From the NCBI RefSeq assembly GCF_002903145.1, contig NZ_PPDJ01000004.1, forward strand, positions 24,180-88,179: 64,000 nucleotides of DNA, given 5' to 3'. Numbering within the stretch: the stretch's first letter is position 1; each line of letters begins with the position of its first letter. The translations under genes and the position numbers were made by a program. This DNA is from Halobacteriovorax sp. DA5. Lineage in GTDB: Bacteria; Bdellovibrionota; Bacteriovoracia; Bacteriovoracales; Bacteriovoracaceae. Of this stretch, positions 17,542 to 25,689 are shown one piece after another. The notes under the pieces were generated by a model. It saw only the letters and a program-made list of their open reading frames with translations. It did not search any database and had not been told where the DNA came from.

Positions 17542-18435
17542 TTAATGCAGATTTAAGTGAGAGGCATCGGCTTCAATCATTAATAAATCTTTTAATTTTC
17601 TTGCGAATAGTAAATTTTCATTCTGCTTTTTAATAATGGCAAATGTTGGAAGATGAATGTCATGCTCTGGTCCAAGACAATAGAGTTCTTGGTATATTGA
17701 TTCATTGCCAATTGCAGCAAGGATGATTTCCCCTCGTTGGGCAAGTGTTAAAAGATAATGGAGGTGCTCACTAAAGAAGGCTTCTTTTAGATAAACTTTT
17801 TGATCCTTAAGAATTTGTTTAGCACTAACAATCATTTTCTCATCTGAAGAAAGAAAACCTATTGGTAGTTTTTTTACTAACTTTTCAAATGGAAGATGGT
17901 CATATTTCTTGGCTACCGTCTCATTTGCATAGAATTTAAGGTAGTTTTGAGCAACGAGGAAATTCTCGTATAATTCGTTTGATAACTTCTTATCACTAAT
18001 GGCCACATCAACAGTATCATTTTCAAGGTAGTACATAGTTTGTGAGAAGTTCTTAGAACGTTTAGTGATTGTATGGCCAAAATCACTATAGGCTGAATAA
18101 TAATCCGCTAAAACCGTTGCAATATTTGGAGACTCCAAATGAGATTCAATGGAAAAAGTCACATCATAACCACCATCATCATGTGGCGTTAAGTTATCAA
18201 CAAGACGCATCCCATTTGAAAAAACACCTTTGGCGTGTGAGAAAACTTCCTCACCTTTTTTAGTTAAAACAATCTCTCTAACTTTTCTTTCGAATAGTTG
18301 GACGCCATAATTTTGCTCAAGCTTTTTAATCTGCTCACTCACAGTCGACGAAGCAAGGCCCATTTTCAAAGCGGCTTTCTTTACGGATTTGTGCTTTGCA
18401 GCTTCATAAAAACAATAGAGATGATTCCAGTTCAT
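17542..18435 (-). CDS. LysR-family transcriptional regulator
   Basis: 297-residue LTTR: N-terminal winged helix-turn-helix (residues 1-60, with HKSVKKAALKMGLASSTVSE and LFERKVREIVLTKKG) and a periplasmic-binding-protein-like effector domain. The N-terminal opening MNWNHLYCFYEAAKH resembles NhaR. The ATG at 18435 is chosen over an upstream TTG (18474) because a perfect palindromic LTTR-type box (18449-18463) would otherwise lie in the coding region. It is divergent from the pentapeptide-repeat gene, which is its likely target along with itself. Confidence 0.85.
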   Translation of the reverse strand: MNWNHLYCFYEAAKHKSVKKAALKMGLASSTVSEQIKKLEQNYGVQLFERKVREIVLTKKGEEVFSHAKGVFSNGMRLVDNLTPHDDGGYDVTFSIESHLESPNIATVLADYYSAYSDFGHTITKRSKNFSQTMYYLENDTVDVAISDKKLSNELYENFLVAQNYLKFYANETVAKKYDHLPFEKLVKKLPIGFLSSDEKMIVSAKQILKDQKVYLKEAFFSEHLHYLLTLAQRGEIILAAIGNESIYQELYCLGPEHDIHLPTFAIIKKQNENLLFARKLKDLLMIEADASHLNLH

Positions 18436-18448
18436 GCAAATACAATAG

Positions 18449-18463
18449 TTCGGAAATTCCGAA
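18449..18463. promoter_or_regulatory. Palindromic LTTR-type operator
   Basis: TTCGGAA-A-TTCCGAA, a perfect 15-base palindrome that contains the T-N11-A arrangement typical of LysR-type binding sites. It lies 14 bases upstream of the regulator's start, between the two divergent genes. Confidence 0.6.
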
Positions 18464-18535
18464 TTTACAAACAATTGACTTAATATAGCTAAATAAAATC
18501 GCTACTATCTTCCTAGTTTTACAAAGAGGATGGAA

Positions 18536-19093
18536 ATGACGACGCAAAACACGATGTTTACAGCAATCAAAAAACAAAATGAAAATCGTATCAATCTTAG
18601 GAATGTTGATAACTTACGATTAATCAGTGCCTCTAAGCTTGAGAAGAGTTCGTTTGATAACTCGATGCTAGATAAGATTAGCATCCGTCACTCGGATCTT
18701 AACGAAAGTGATCTAAGAAAATGTAATATCAAATACGCCAAGCACAATAATTCAAATTACGAGGGTGTTGACTTCACATGGTCAAACCTTGCAAAGAATC
18801 GTTTTAAGAGAATTAACTTAAAAGATGTAAGCTTGGAATGTACAAATTTAGAAGATAGTACATTTGAAGAATGTGATCTTGCGGCAACAAGCATGAGATG
18901 GGCAAATCTACGAGGAGTTACCTTCAAAAATTGTAGCCTTAAAGATTGTGACTTTTCTAATGTTGATTTAACGGGAACGATCTTCATTAACTGCAACCTT
19001 AAAGGTGCTAAATTTAATATCAATACGAAGATGCCATTCTTGAAAGAGAATGCCATTGAAAAGCTAGGAATGGATTTCATCGGAATCCACTAA
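18536..19093 (+). CDS. Pentapeptide-repeat protein
   Basis: 185 residues, nearly all tandem A(D/N)LXX-type pentapeptides: for example the runs at residues 40-60 (SDLNESDLRKCNIKYA) and 100-150 (LEDSTFEECDLAAT, FKNCSLKDCDFSNVDL). Such proteins fold as a right-handed quadrilateral beta-helix; some (Qnr, MfpA) protect DNA gyrase by mimicking DNA, but many have no known role. The start is the ATG at 18536, six bases after AGAGG. The upstream ATG at 18530 overlaps that site. Divergent from a LysR regulator. Confidence 0.85.
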   Translation: MTTQNTMFTAIKKQNENRINLRNVDNLRLISASKLEKSSFDNSMLDKISIRHSDLNESDLRKCNIKYAKHNNSNYEGVDFTWSNLAKNRFKRINLKDVSLECTNLEDSTFEECDLAATSMRWANLRGVTFKNCSLKDCDFSNVDLTGTIFINCNLKGAKFNINTKMPFLKENAIEKLGMDFIGIH

Positions 19094-19110
19094 AAACTAG
19101 TTTTACGCTA

Positions 19111-19176
19111 ACGCTCTAGCACACAATGTTCACTCTCGAACACGTAGAGAGTATCGACAGTATTTTGCTAGAGCGT
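19111..19176. repeat. Nested inverted repeat between pentapeptide gene and MMPL gene
   Basis: ACGCTCTAGCA (19111-19121) and TGCTAGAGCGT (19166-19176) form a perfect 11-bp outer stem. Within it ACTCTC (19132-19137) and GAGAGT (19147-19152) form a 6-bp stem with a 9-base loop. There is no T-run directly after it, so it is not a plain terminator. Confidence 0.7.
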
Positions 19177-19279
19177 CTACATCAATCAAGTATTTCTTAT
19201 AATCTCCCCCCAAAATTCTTAGCTTTTCTTCATAAAACTTAATATAGTAATTAAGCAAACTTCAAAGGAAATTGATTAT

Positions 19280-21583
19280 ATGAAACGTGTTCACTCACTA
19301 GCAGAAAGAGTCTCAAAGTATATTGTCGATCATACTAAAACTTGTCTTCTAATCTCATTCTTATTCTTCATTGCCATTAGTAGTGGCCTTCCGAAAATTC
19401 ACGCAAACTACTCTGTAAAGGGTTGGCTAATGGAGCACGATCAACGTCTAATTGATCTTAAGGAGCATGAAGGGATTTTTGGTAGTTCGGATACAATCGA
19501 TATCATGGTCTATAAGGAAGATGGTCTTTTTGATGAAAATACAATTAAGACGATTCAAGACATCACAAGTGATCTTTGGCAAATTAAGCATATTGTTCGT
19601 GTTGAAAGTTTAACAAATCACAACTCAATAGAATCAGAAGATGATGATATTTTTATTACACCATTTTTAGATGAAGAAGTTGAGCTAACTCCAGAAAATT
19701 TAAATTTAAAAAAAGAGCACGCAACTAATGATCGCATGCTTGTAAACTCAATTATTTCTAAATCGGGACGCTTTACGTATATTAGGGCCTTTCTTGATAC
19801 ATTTGAAGGTACTCCTCCTTATGATCAGGTTGTTGTTGATACAGAAGCATTGCTTGAGAAGTACAATAAGACAGAAGGTGTGAAATTCTATCTCGGTGGA
19901 ATCTCTTTTATCAACGAGTCACTCCAAAGAGCATCTGATCGAGATATGATGGTTGTCTTTCCAATAGTAGTTGGAGTTCTCTCTCTAATCCTTTTCTTAT
20001 TCTTTAGAAACCTCTTAGGAATAGTTCTCCCATTCTCATTAGTTGGTCTTGCCATTATAACGACATTTGGAATTGAGGGACATCTTGGTATTGAACTATC
20101 AAGTATTATTGCGGCCCTGCCAGCAATCCTAATCGCAATTGGATTAGCTGATTCGATTCATATCTTAATTACCTATAGACACTTCTATATTTTCGATAGA
20201 ATGAATGAACATGATGCTGCCGTTGCAGCTTTAAAGAAGAACTTTATTCCAACACTGCTCACAACTCTAACGACAGCAATTGGTTTCTTCTCACTAACTT
20301 CAACAGATATTAAACCAATCTACAATCTTGGTATCCTATCAGGAATCGGAACTTGTATTGCGTGGTTCTACACTTACTTCTTCCTGGGAGCCTTGTTAAC
20401 GAAGGTTCACTTTAAAGTTGGAGATCGAGACGATAAATTCCATGCCTTTGATGGAATCTTCATGTTTGCGGAAAAACATAAGGTTGTAATCAATATCCTA
20501 ACTCCTATTATCACAATCGCTTCAATTTACTTTGGGATGCAAAACTATATTAACGCTGATCCTATCGAATACTTTGATGAGCATACGCCAGTTAAGCAGG
20601 CCTTTAATATGGTTCGTAAAGAATTTGGTGGCTCAAGAATGATTGAACTTGTTTTTGACTCAGAGAAGGCAGAAGGTGTTAAAGACCCTGCATTTTTAAA
20701 GAAGTCAGAAGAACTAGTTCAGTGGATGCTTAAAGACGAAAAAATTATTCGTGTTAGTTCAATCCTCGATATTGTAAAACAGATGAATAAAACTCTTCAT
20801 GGTGACAATGAAGAATTTTATGCAATTCCAGATACACGTCGTGCAGTAGCAGACCAATTATTCTTATATACTTTAGGACTACCGCAAGGACTTGATTTAA
20901 AAAACCAGCTATCTCTTGACAATCGCCGCTTTCGAGTCCTTGTTATGTGGGATGTAAATGATTCAACGGCCGCTATTGCAAAAACAGATAAAATCTTAAA
21001 GAAAGCTGATGAAATTGGCATTACAATCTATGAAGCCGGTCAATCTCCTATCTACAATCGAGTTAATGACCTTGTTGTGAATACTCTTTTAACATCCATG
21101 AGTATTTCACTCCCTATCATTTTCTTAATTATATTATTTGTCTTTAAGGATTTAAAATTAGCGATGCTTTCATTAATTCCAAATGTCTTTCCACTATCAG
21201 TGGCCGCTGGAATTATGTACTTTGCAGGTGATGAATTAAATATTGGTAACGTTATCGTCTTTGCCGTGTGTTTAGGTATTGCAGTCGATGATACCATCCA
21301 CTTCATTTCGAATTATAAGTTAAAAATGCTTCAAGGAATGAACGGCCATGATGCGTTAGCATCAACAATGCACCAAACAGGTAAAGCACTAGCGCTTACA
21401 ACAACAATGTTAACGATTGCCTTCGGACTTTTCTACTTAGGTGATTTTGTTCCAAATCAAAAATTTGGAGTGTACTGCTCGGTGATCCTAACTCTTGCCC
21501 TATTGGCCGACTTAGTGATCTTACCTGCTGCATTACTAAGTTTAAAGAGCTCAAAAGTTGAGACTGAAACTGCTAAGGTATAG
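19280..21583 (+). CDS. MMPL/RND-superfamily exporter
   Basis: 767-residue inner-membrane protein with duplicated halves. Each half has one N-terminal helix, a periplasmic domain of about 180 residues, and five further helices (first half about 215-395, second half about 600-760), twelve in all. The motif GLADSIHILITY (first half) and the matching GIAVDDTIHFISNY (second half) carry the proton-relay Asp residues of RND exporters of the MMPL/SSD type. The substrate is probably a lipid or other hydrophobic molecule; the sequence does not specify it. Good AAGGAAA ribosome site, monocistronic. Confidence 0.87.
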   Translation: MKRVHSLAERVSKYIVDHTKTCLLISFLFFIAISSGLPKIHANYSVKGWLMEHDQRLIDLKEHEGIFGSSDTIDIMVYKEDGLFDENTIKTIQDITSDLWQIKHIVRVESLTNHNSIESEDDDIFITPFLDEEVELTPENLNLKKEHATNDRMLVNSIISKSGRFTYIRAFLDTFEGTPPYDQVVVDTEALLEKYNKTEGVKFYLGGISFINESLQRASDRDMMVVFPIVVGVLSLILFLFFRNLLGIVLPFSLVGLAIITTFGIEGHLGIELSSIIAALPAILIAIGLADSIHILITYRHFYIFDRMNEHDAAVAALKKNFIPTLLTTLTTAIGFFSLTSTDIKPIYNLGILSGIGTCIAWFYTYFFLGALLTKVHFKVGDRDDKFHAFDGIFMFAEKHKVVINILTPIITIASIYFGMQNYINADPIEYFDEHTPVKQAFNMVRKEFGGSRMIELVFDSEKAEGVKDPAFLKKSEELVQWMLKDEKIIRVSSILDIVKQMNKTLHGDNEEFYAIPDTRRAVADQLFLYTLGLPQGLDLKNQLSLDNRRFRVLVMWDVNDSTAAIAKTDKILKKADEIGITIYEAGQSPIYNRVNDLVVNTLLTSMSISLPIIFLIILFVFKDLKLAMLSLIPNVFPLSVAAGIMYFAGDELNIGNVIVFAVCLGIAVDDTIHFISNYKLKMLQGMNGHDALASTMHQTGKALALTTTMLTIAFGLFYLGDFVPNQKFGVYCSVILTLALLADLVILPAALLSLKSSKVETETAKV

Positions 21584-21610
21584 AAAACACGTAGGTCCTC
21601 ATCATATGTC

Positions 21611-21639
21611 TTAACTTACGAGCTTAAAATTGCTATAAG
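21611..21639 (+). promoter_or_regulatory. Promoter of the lipA-lipB operon
   Basis: -35 TTAACT (21611-21616), 17-base spacer, extended -10 TGC-TATAAG (21631-21639). The predicted start near 21646 is followed by GAGG and the lipA ATG. Confidence 0.6.
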
Positions 21640-21666
21640 CATGGACATATTTTGAGGATTATATAA

Positions 21667-22650
21667 ATGACTGATAACCAAGTAAATCAAATGGATTACG
21701 AAGAATCTCGTAAGAAAATTCAAGAAAAGAAAGCACGTCTTAATGTTGGAAAGAAACAAGAAGCGCGTAACCTTGAAAGAAAGCCAGAGTGGTTGAGAAA
21801 TAAGATCCCAACTGGTGACAACTTCAAAGAAGTCAGAAAAGAATTAAGAGAAAAGCAACTCTTCACAGTTTGTGAAGAAGCAAGTTGTCCAAATATGTCT
21901 GAGTGTTGGTCTGCAAAGACTGCAACAATGATGATTCTAGGTGGTACTTGTACTCGTGCCTGTAAGTTCTGTCATGTTGATACAGGAAACCCAAAAGGTA
22001 TTGTCGACTTCAATGAAATCGAAAATGCTGCAAAGATGGTTGAAACAATGTCACTAAAGTACCTTGTTGTGACAAGTGTTGATCGTGACGATCTTCCAGA
22101 CTTTGGAGCTGGCCACTTTGCAAACGTCGTTAAAAGAATCAATAAAGACTATCCAGAGACACTTGTTGAAGTTCTAATTCCAGACTTCAATGCAGTCGAA
22201 GAACATATGCACACTCTTGCTAAGAGTAACCCTTTTGTTATCGCACAAAACGTTGAAACTGTTAGAAGGCTAACTCACGATGTGCGAGATCGTCGCGCCG
22301 GCTATGAAAAGACTTTAAACTGCTTAAAGTTCTATAAGGAAAATTATCCACATATCTCGACAAAGACTTCCTTAATGCTAGGACTTGGTGAAACTCATGA
22401 AGAAATTCTTGAGACACTCAAAGACCTTAGAGAAGTTGGTTGTGATATCGTAACGTTTGGTCAGTACATGCGCCCAACGATGAGACACTTAAGCGTTGAT
22501 CGATACTATAGGCCACAGGAGTTTGATCGCTACAAAGAGATTGCCTATGAAATGGGCTTTGAATTTGTTGCTTCAGGACCTATGGTTCGAAGTAGTTACA
22601 AGGCAGCGGATTACCTTGATCACCTAAGGGCAAAAGGTCATGACGTTTAA
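21667..22650 (+). CDS. lipA: Lipoyl synthase
   Basis: Radical SAM enzyme that inserts two sulfurs into octanoyl groups on E2 and GcvH proteins. Both 4Fe-4S clusters are readable: auxiliary cluster C69, C74, C80 (CEEASCPNMSEC) and radical SAM cluster C95, C99, C102 (CTRACKFC). The C-terminal part contains the family segments MLGLGETHEE, FGQYMRPT and PMVRSSYKA, the last providing the Ser ligand. The length of 327 is normal. The 3' end overlaps lipB by 11 bases, so the two lipoylation steps are translationally coupled. Confidence 0.97.
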   Translation: MTDNQVNQMDYEESRKKIQEKKARLNVGKKQEARNLERKPEWLRNKIPTGDNFKEVRKELREKQLFTVCEEASCPNMSECWSAKTATMMILGGTCTRACKFCHVDTGNPKGIVDFNEIENAAKMVETMSLKYLVVTSVDRDDLPDFGAGHFANVVKRINKDYPETLVEVLIPDFNAVEEHMHTLAKSNPFVIAQNVETVRRLTHDVRDRRAGYEKTLNCLKFYKENYPHISTKTSLMLGLGETHEEILETLKDLREVGCDIVTFGQYMRPTMRHLSVDRYYRPQEFDRYKEIAYEMGFEFVASGPMVRSSYKAADYLDHLRAKGHDV

Positions 22651-23377
22651 CAATTTAATTAATGATCTTGGTATCAAAGATTACTCACTTGAGTCGAAGA
22701 ACCAAATATATATTTTTCACAAAGATAATTGGGACTATCTAGAAGCGCTAGCTTTCCAAGAAAAGGCCAATGAATATATCTACAATAATCCAGAGCAAAT
22801 GGTTTATATCATTACCTCTCACCCAGAAGTCTTTACAATGGGAAGAGGACTTCAAAGAGATCAAATTGAAGAGCATGGACTTGTTGATTTTGATCAGGCC
22901 CTTGTCGGAAAGATCGATGTTCCTGTTGTGGAAATTAAGCGCGGTGGAGGACTAACTTTCCATCATCCGGGACAAGTGATTGTCTACCCTATTGTTCATA
23001 TTGGTCAACAAAAGCTTAGAACAATTGAGCTTATTAACAAGCTCTTTAAAAGTACGGTAAACGCTATAAATACGAGTGATAACACGATTCATGATCTCGA
23101 CTTTGATCGCCCCCTCCTAGGACTTTGGCATGGTGAGAAGAAAGTAGCTTCAATGGGCATCCAACTTAAGCGTTTTGTTTCAATGCACGGGATGGCCTTA
23201 AATATTTATCCATCAGAGAAGATGAATAAGGCCTTAATGATGACATTCCCTTGTGGCCTTCCTGGTGATATTTATAATACCCTTGTAAATATCTCATCTG
23301 ATGGTCTTAATACTAGCTACGAAGAATATCGTATGCGCTTTATTAATCAACTCGTAAAAGAAATATATAAGAATTAA
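22640..23377 (+). CDS. lipB: Octanoyl-[acyl carrier protein]-protein octanoyltransferase
   Basis: Transfers octanoate from ACP to the lipoyl domains, supplying LipA. The family motif RGGGLTFHHPGQ is at residues 101-112, the catalytic Lys is in EKKVASMGIQ (K168), and the catalytic Cys is C205 in FPCGLPGD. 245 residues. It overlaps lipA by 11 bases. A terminator follows directly. Confidence 0.95.
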   Translation: MTFNNLINDLGIKDYSLESKNQIYIFHKDNWDYLEALAFQEKANEYIYNNPEQMVYIITSHPEVFTMGRGLQRDQIEEHGLVDFDQALVGKIDVPVVEIKRGGGLTFHHPGQVIVYPIVHIGQQKLRTIELINKLFKSTVNAINTSDNTIHDLDFDRPLLGLWHGEKKVASMGIQLKRFVSMHGMALNIYPSEKMNKALMMTFPCGLPGDIYNTLVNISSDGLNTSYEEYRMRFINQLVKEIYKN

Positions 23378-23405
23378 AAAAGGGCCATCTATTGGCCCTC
23401 TCTTT
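23376..23405. terminator. Terminator after lipB
   Basis: AGGGCCA-TCTAT-TGGCCCT, preceded by an A-run and followed by a T-rich tract. It lies between lipB and the convergent lysine-rich gene and can serve both. Confidence 0.82.
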
Positions 23406-23406
23406 A

Positions 23407-23940
23407 TTACGATTTCTTACTATAAGATTTAATTTTCTCTTTAAACTTTTTTCTTTCGACCTTCATTTCTTCAAAGAATTCTTTTTTCATACTTCTAATA
23501 CTATCGCGCTGGTCTTTGTGTCGTAGTTGCTTCATCGACTTTCTAAATTCTTTACTCTTTTCTTTAATTTGTTTTCTAATATTTTTATTTTCTTCTTTTT
23601 TACCAAATTGTAACTTCTTCTTTAGAGCATAGATTTCATCTAAGTGCTTTAGCATTAATGCTTCATTATCTTTTAAAAACTTCTCTCTTTTTGAAAATAC
23701 TTTTTTCTCAAATGCCACTTTCTTCTTATGTTGTTCATCTTGAAACTTAGCAAATTCACTTTCTAATTTCTTAAGATCCCCTTTAGAAAGTTTAGAAAAA
23801 TCACCATCCATTTCAGTCATCTTTTCATAACGTGCACTTCTATCTTTCTTATGCTTTCGATCTCTTTTCTTTTCACCATCTGCGAGTGTAGAAAAAGCTA
23901 ATAAAAAAGTTAAAGCTAATATAGTAAGAGTTTTCATCAT
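23407..23940 (-). CDS. Exported lysine-rich helical protein, probable ECF-sigma regulon member
   Basis: 177 residues with a signal peptide (LTILALTFLLAFSTLA). The rest is almost entirely a very basic, long alpha-helical segment with many Lys, Glu and Phe (KKEFFEEMKVERKKFKEKIK). The size, location and all-helical nature recall periplasmic Spy/CpxP/CnrX-type proteins often paired with envelope-stress sigma factors, but no LTxxQ motif is visible. AAGGAG precedes the start. Its promoter has the same -35 and -10 elements and spacing as that of the divergent sigma factor operon, so both are probably switched on by that sigma factor. Confidence 0.68.
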   Translation of the reverse strand: MMKTLTILALTFLLAFSTLADGEKKRDRKHKKDRSARYEKMTEMDGDFSKLSKGDLKKLESEFAKFQDEQHKKKVAFEKKVFSKREKFLKDNEALMLKHLDEIYALKKKLQFGKKEENKNIRKQIKEKSKEFRKSMKQLRHKDQRDSIRSMKKEFFEEMKVERKKFKEKIKSYSKKS

Positions 23941-23965
23941 TTTCTCCTTTTTATCCAGTTAACTG

Positions 23966-23993
23966 TTATACTGGTGGTAATGGAAAAGGTTTC
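23966..23993 (-). promoter_or_regulatory. ECF-type promoter of the lysine-rich protein gene
   Basis: On the minus strand GAAACC (23993-23988), 16 bases, then GTATAA (23971-23966). The same elements at identical spacing lie on the plus strand before the sigma factor gene (24039-24066). Expected start near 23959, leaving a leader of about 19 bases with AAGGAG. Confidence 0.7.
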
Positions 23994-24020
23994 ACTGTCC
24001 TGTAACTAGTGAATATTATA

Positions 24021-24038
24021 GCACTTTATTGAAAGTGC
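24021..24038. repeat. Short perfect hairpin abutting the ECF promoter
   Basis: GCACTTT-ATTG-AAAGTGC, ending one base before the forward GAAACC element. It could be a regulator site or a structure in the spacer between the two divergent promoters. Confidence 0.45.
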
Positions 24039-24067
24039 GAAACCTTTGTAAGCAATATTCGTATAAT
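24039..24067 (+). promoter_or_regulatory. Autoregulatory ECF-type promoter of the sigma/anti-sigma operon
   Basis: GAAACC (24039-24044), 16 bases, GTATAAT (24061-24067). The element is mirrored on the other strand for the divergent exported protein gene. Expected start at about 24072-24075, at or close to the first ATG. Confidence 0.7.
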
Positions 24068-24071
24068 AGGT

Positions 24072-24662
24072 ATGCGTATAATGAAGAACTTTATCTGGTC
24101 AAATTCGCAATCAAAACTAGGCTCATCTGACCTAATGGAAGTTGTTGCAAAAAATGATGACCACCAAGCTTTTGAGGTCCTCTACCAAAGGCTTAGTACA
24201 AAGCTTTATCAATATGTTTATTATATCCTACTCGATGAGCAAAAGGCCCAAGAGATTGTTCACGATGCTTTCTTCACTTTATATGACAAGAGAAAGATGT
24301 ATCGAAAAGAATATCAAGTATCGACATGGCTTTGGACGATTGCAAGAAATAAGAGTTATGACTATTTAAAGAAAATAAAAGAATTAAATGTTGCCGATGA
24401 TAATGTGATTATTGGTATAGAAGATGAGCAAGTATCGACTCTTGAAAAGCTTATTGAAGAGGCCAATTCAGAAATAATAATTGAAGCAATTTCAAACTTA
24501 CCTCCAACACAAAGAGAGGCCATTACCCTGTGGATGGATGAGTACACTGGAGATGAAATTGCAGAGATTTTAGGAAAGTCGAGACAGGCCGTTAAGAATT
24601 TAATAAACAGAGCAAAACTAAAACTTAAAGAGATACTTGAAACACAATTGGAGTCTTTATGA
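24072..24662 (+). CDS. ECF-family RNA polymerase sigma factor
   Basis: 196 residues with sigma region 2 (about 30-100, including YILLDEQKAQEIVHDAFFTLY and the WLWTIARNKSYDYLK region 2.4 segment) and region 4 (about 135-190, LPPTQREAITLWMDEYTGDEIAEILGKS, a helix-turn-helix). No region 1 or 3, as in extracytoplasmic-function factors. The stop overlaps the downstream membrane protein's start (ATGA), the usual arrangement with an anti-sigma factor. A second ATG at 24081 is an alternative start; no clear Shine-Dalgarno precedes either. Confidence 0.92.
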   Translation: MRIMKNFIWSNSQSKLGSSDLMEVVAKNDDHQAFEVLYQRLSTKLYQYVYYILLDEQKAQEIVHDAFFTLYDKRKMYRKEYQVSTWLWTIARNKSYDYLKKIKELNVADDNVIIGIEDEQVSTLEKLIEEANSEIIIEAISNLPPTQREAITLWMDEYTGDEIAEILGKSRQAVKNLINRAKLKLKEILETQLESL

Positions 24663-25018
24663 AAGATTCAAATAAAGAAATGAATATGAAAACAAATTTA
24701 AGAACAAAAGCTGCAATTAATCCGCCAAAGGAGATGAATGCTGCGTTCAAGACAAAATTTACATCTCATTTGAAAGCTAAGCAAAAGAAGAGGGCCCAGT
24801 GGTTATGTGCAGCTCTAGCAAGCATTACGATCTGTCTTGCAGTAGTTGTCACCCTAAGCCTTGAGCAACCGAGCTCCTCGGCCAGCAATGTGAAAGATTA
24901 CTTGGCCTATATTGAAAGTAACTTTACAAATGATGACCAGGTTTTAGAAAGTATTGATGAACTAAGTGCCATCTCATATAATTACATTGATGTTGACGGC
25001 GAATATAGTGATTATTAA
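24659..25018 (+). CDS. Putative single-pass anti-sigma factor
   Basis: 119 residues: a basic cytoplasmic N-terminus of about 55 residues, one membrane helix (about 56-78, LCAALASITICLAVVVTLSL), and an acidic periplasmic tail of about 40 residues ending in DVDGEYSDY. Size, topology and the 4-base overlap with the sigma gene fit a membrane-bound anti-sigma factor. No ZAS Cys/His motif is seen, so the function rests on context. Confidence 0.65.
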   Translation: MKDSNKEMNMKTNLRTKAAINPPKEMNAAFKTKFTSHLKAKQKKRAQWLCAALASITICLAVVVTLSLEQPSSSASNVKDYLAYIESNFTNDDQVLESIDELSAISYNYIDVDGEYSDY

Positions 25019-25035
25019 AAAACCAAGGAATATCT

Positions 25036-25419
25036 GTGACAAGTGAAAGTAATGGCCACCTCAATGTATTAGGTACTCCCCTCCAAATGTGTGGGTGTAC
25101 ACCAATGACTGGATTTTGGCGTGACGGTTTTTGTCGTACAGATATTGATGATCGAGGAATGCACACTGTTTGCTGTATCGTTACAGAAGAGTTTCTTGAG
25201 TTCTCAAAAGCCGATGGAAATGATCTATCAACTCCTATGCCGCAATTTCAATTTGCAGGTCTAAAACCAGGTGATCGCTGGTGCTTATGTGCAGGAAGAT
25301 GGCTTAGCGCATACAAAGCAGGAAAGGCCTGTCCAATTATACTTGAAGCGTGCCATGAAGAAACCCTGGCCGTGATTCCAATGCAATTTCTAACTGAGAT
25401 GGCCTATAACAAAGCTTAA
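25036..25419 (+). CDS. DUF2237 family protein
   Basis: 127-residue cytoplasmic protein matching the DUF2237 family. Recognisable conserved pieces are NVLGTPLQMC, TGFWRDGFCRT, HTVCCIVTEEFLEFSK, GNDLSTPMPQF, GLKPGDRWCLCAGRW and LEACHEETL. It is cysteine-rich; the biochemical function is unknown. It begins with GTG at 25036, five bases after AAGGAA. It follows the anti-sigma gene after 17 bases and may belong to the ECF operon. Confidence 0.85.
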   Translation: MTSESNGHLNVLGTPLQMCGCTPMTGFWRDGFCRTDIDDRGMHTVCCIVTEEFLEFSKADGNDLSTPMPQFQFAGLKPGDRWCLCAGRWLSAYKAGKACPIILEACHEETLAVIPMQFLTEMAYNKA

Positions 25420-25459
25420 GCTTTACTGGCCTAAAGATAGCGAATACAATAGAGCGAAT

Positions 25460-25536
25460 GCGGCCGTAGTTCAGTTGGATAGAACGTCAGACTTCGGATC
25501 TGAATGTCGGGGGTTCGAGTCCTCCCGGCCGCGCCA
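25460..25536 (+). tRNA. tRNA-Arg (anticodon TCG)
   Basis: 77 bases fold as a full cloverleaf. Acceptor GCGGCCG pairs with CGGCCGC, the D stem is GTTC/GAAC, the anticodon stem TCAGA/TCTGA encloses loop CTTCGGA (anticodon TCG), and the T arm is GGGGG-TTCGAGT-CCTCC with one G-T pair. Discriminator G and CCA are encoded. It reads CGA codons, possibly other CGN. Confidence 0.95.
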
Positions 25537-25542
25537 CATCGT

Positions 25543-25578
25543 GCGGCAAAAGTGCCCCAAAGGGCAGTTTTGAAGCAC
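25543..25578. repeat. Hairpin repeat copy 1 (probable tRNA terminator)
   Basis: 36-base unit beginning six bases after the tRNA CCA. Its core AAAAGTGCCC-CAAA-GGGCAGTTTT is a stem with one mismatch and a T4 end. It is 34/36 identical to copy 2 at 25654-25689. Confidence 0.75.
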
Positions 25579-25621
25579 AGATGAATGTGACTCAAGGAAG
25601 CTAAAACGAGCGTAGCGAGTT

Positions 25622-25640
25622 TGCGGCTTTCGGTTATATG
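25622..25640. repeat. 19-base motif shared with 8921-8939
   Basis: TGCGGCTTTCGGTTATATG here and TGCGTCTTTCGGTTATATG at 8921-8939 differ at one base. Here it lies between the two hairpin repeat copies; there it lies in the region before the nuo terminator. Unexplained dispersed repeat. Confidence 0.6.
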
Positions 25641-25653
25641 GTAAATCTGAAAA

Positions 25654-25689
25654 GCGGCAAAAGTGCCCCAAAGGGCAATTTTAAAGCAC
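25654..25689. repeat. Hairpin repeat copy 2
   Basis: Second copy of the 36-base unit found after the tRNA, same orientation, start-to-start distance 111 bases. It ends on the first base of the minus-strand outer-membrane protein gene's stop codon and could terminate it. Confidence 0.75.

Noticed and set aside
25471..25671. Antisense open frame over the tRNA-Arg and the hairpin repeat
   Set aside because: It arises from the tRNA complement and the GC-rich repeat; such frames are widespread spurious annotations.
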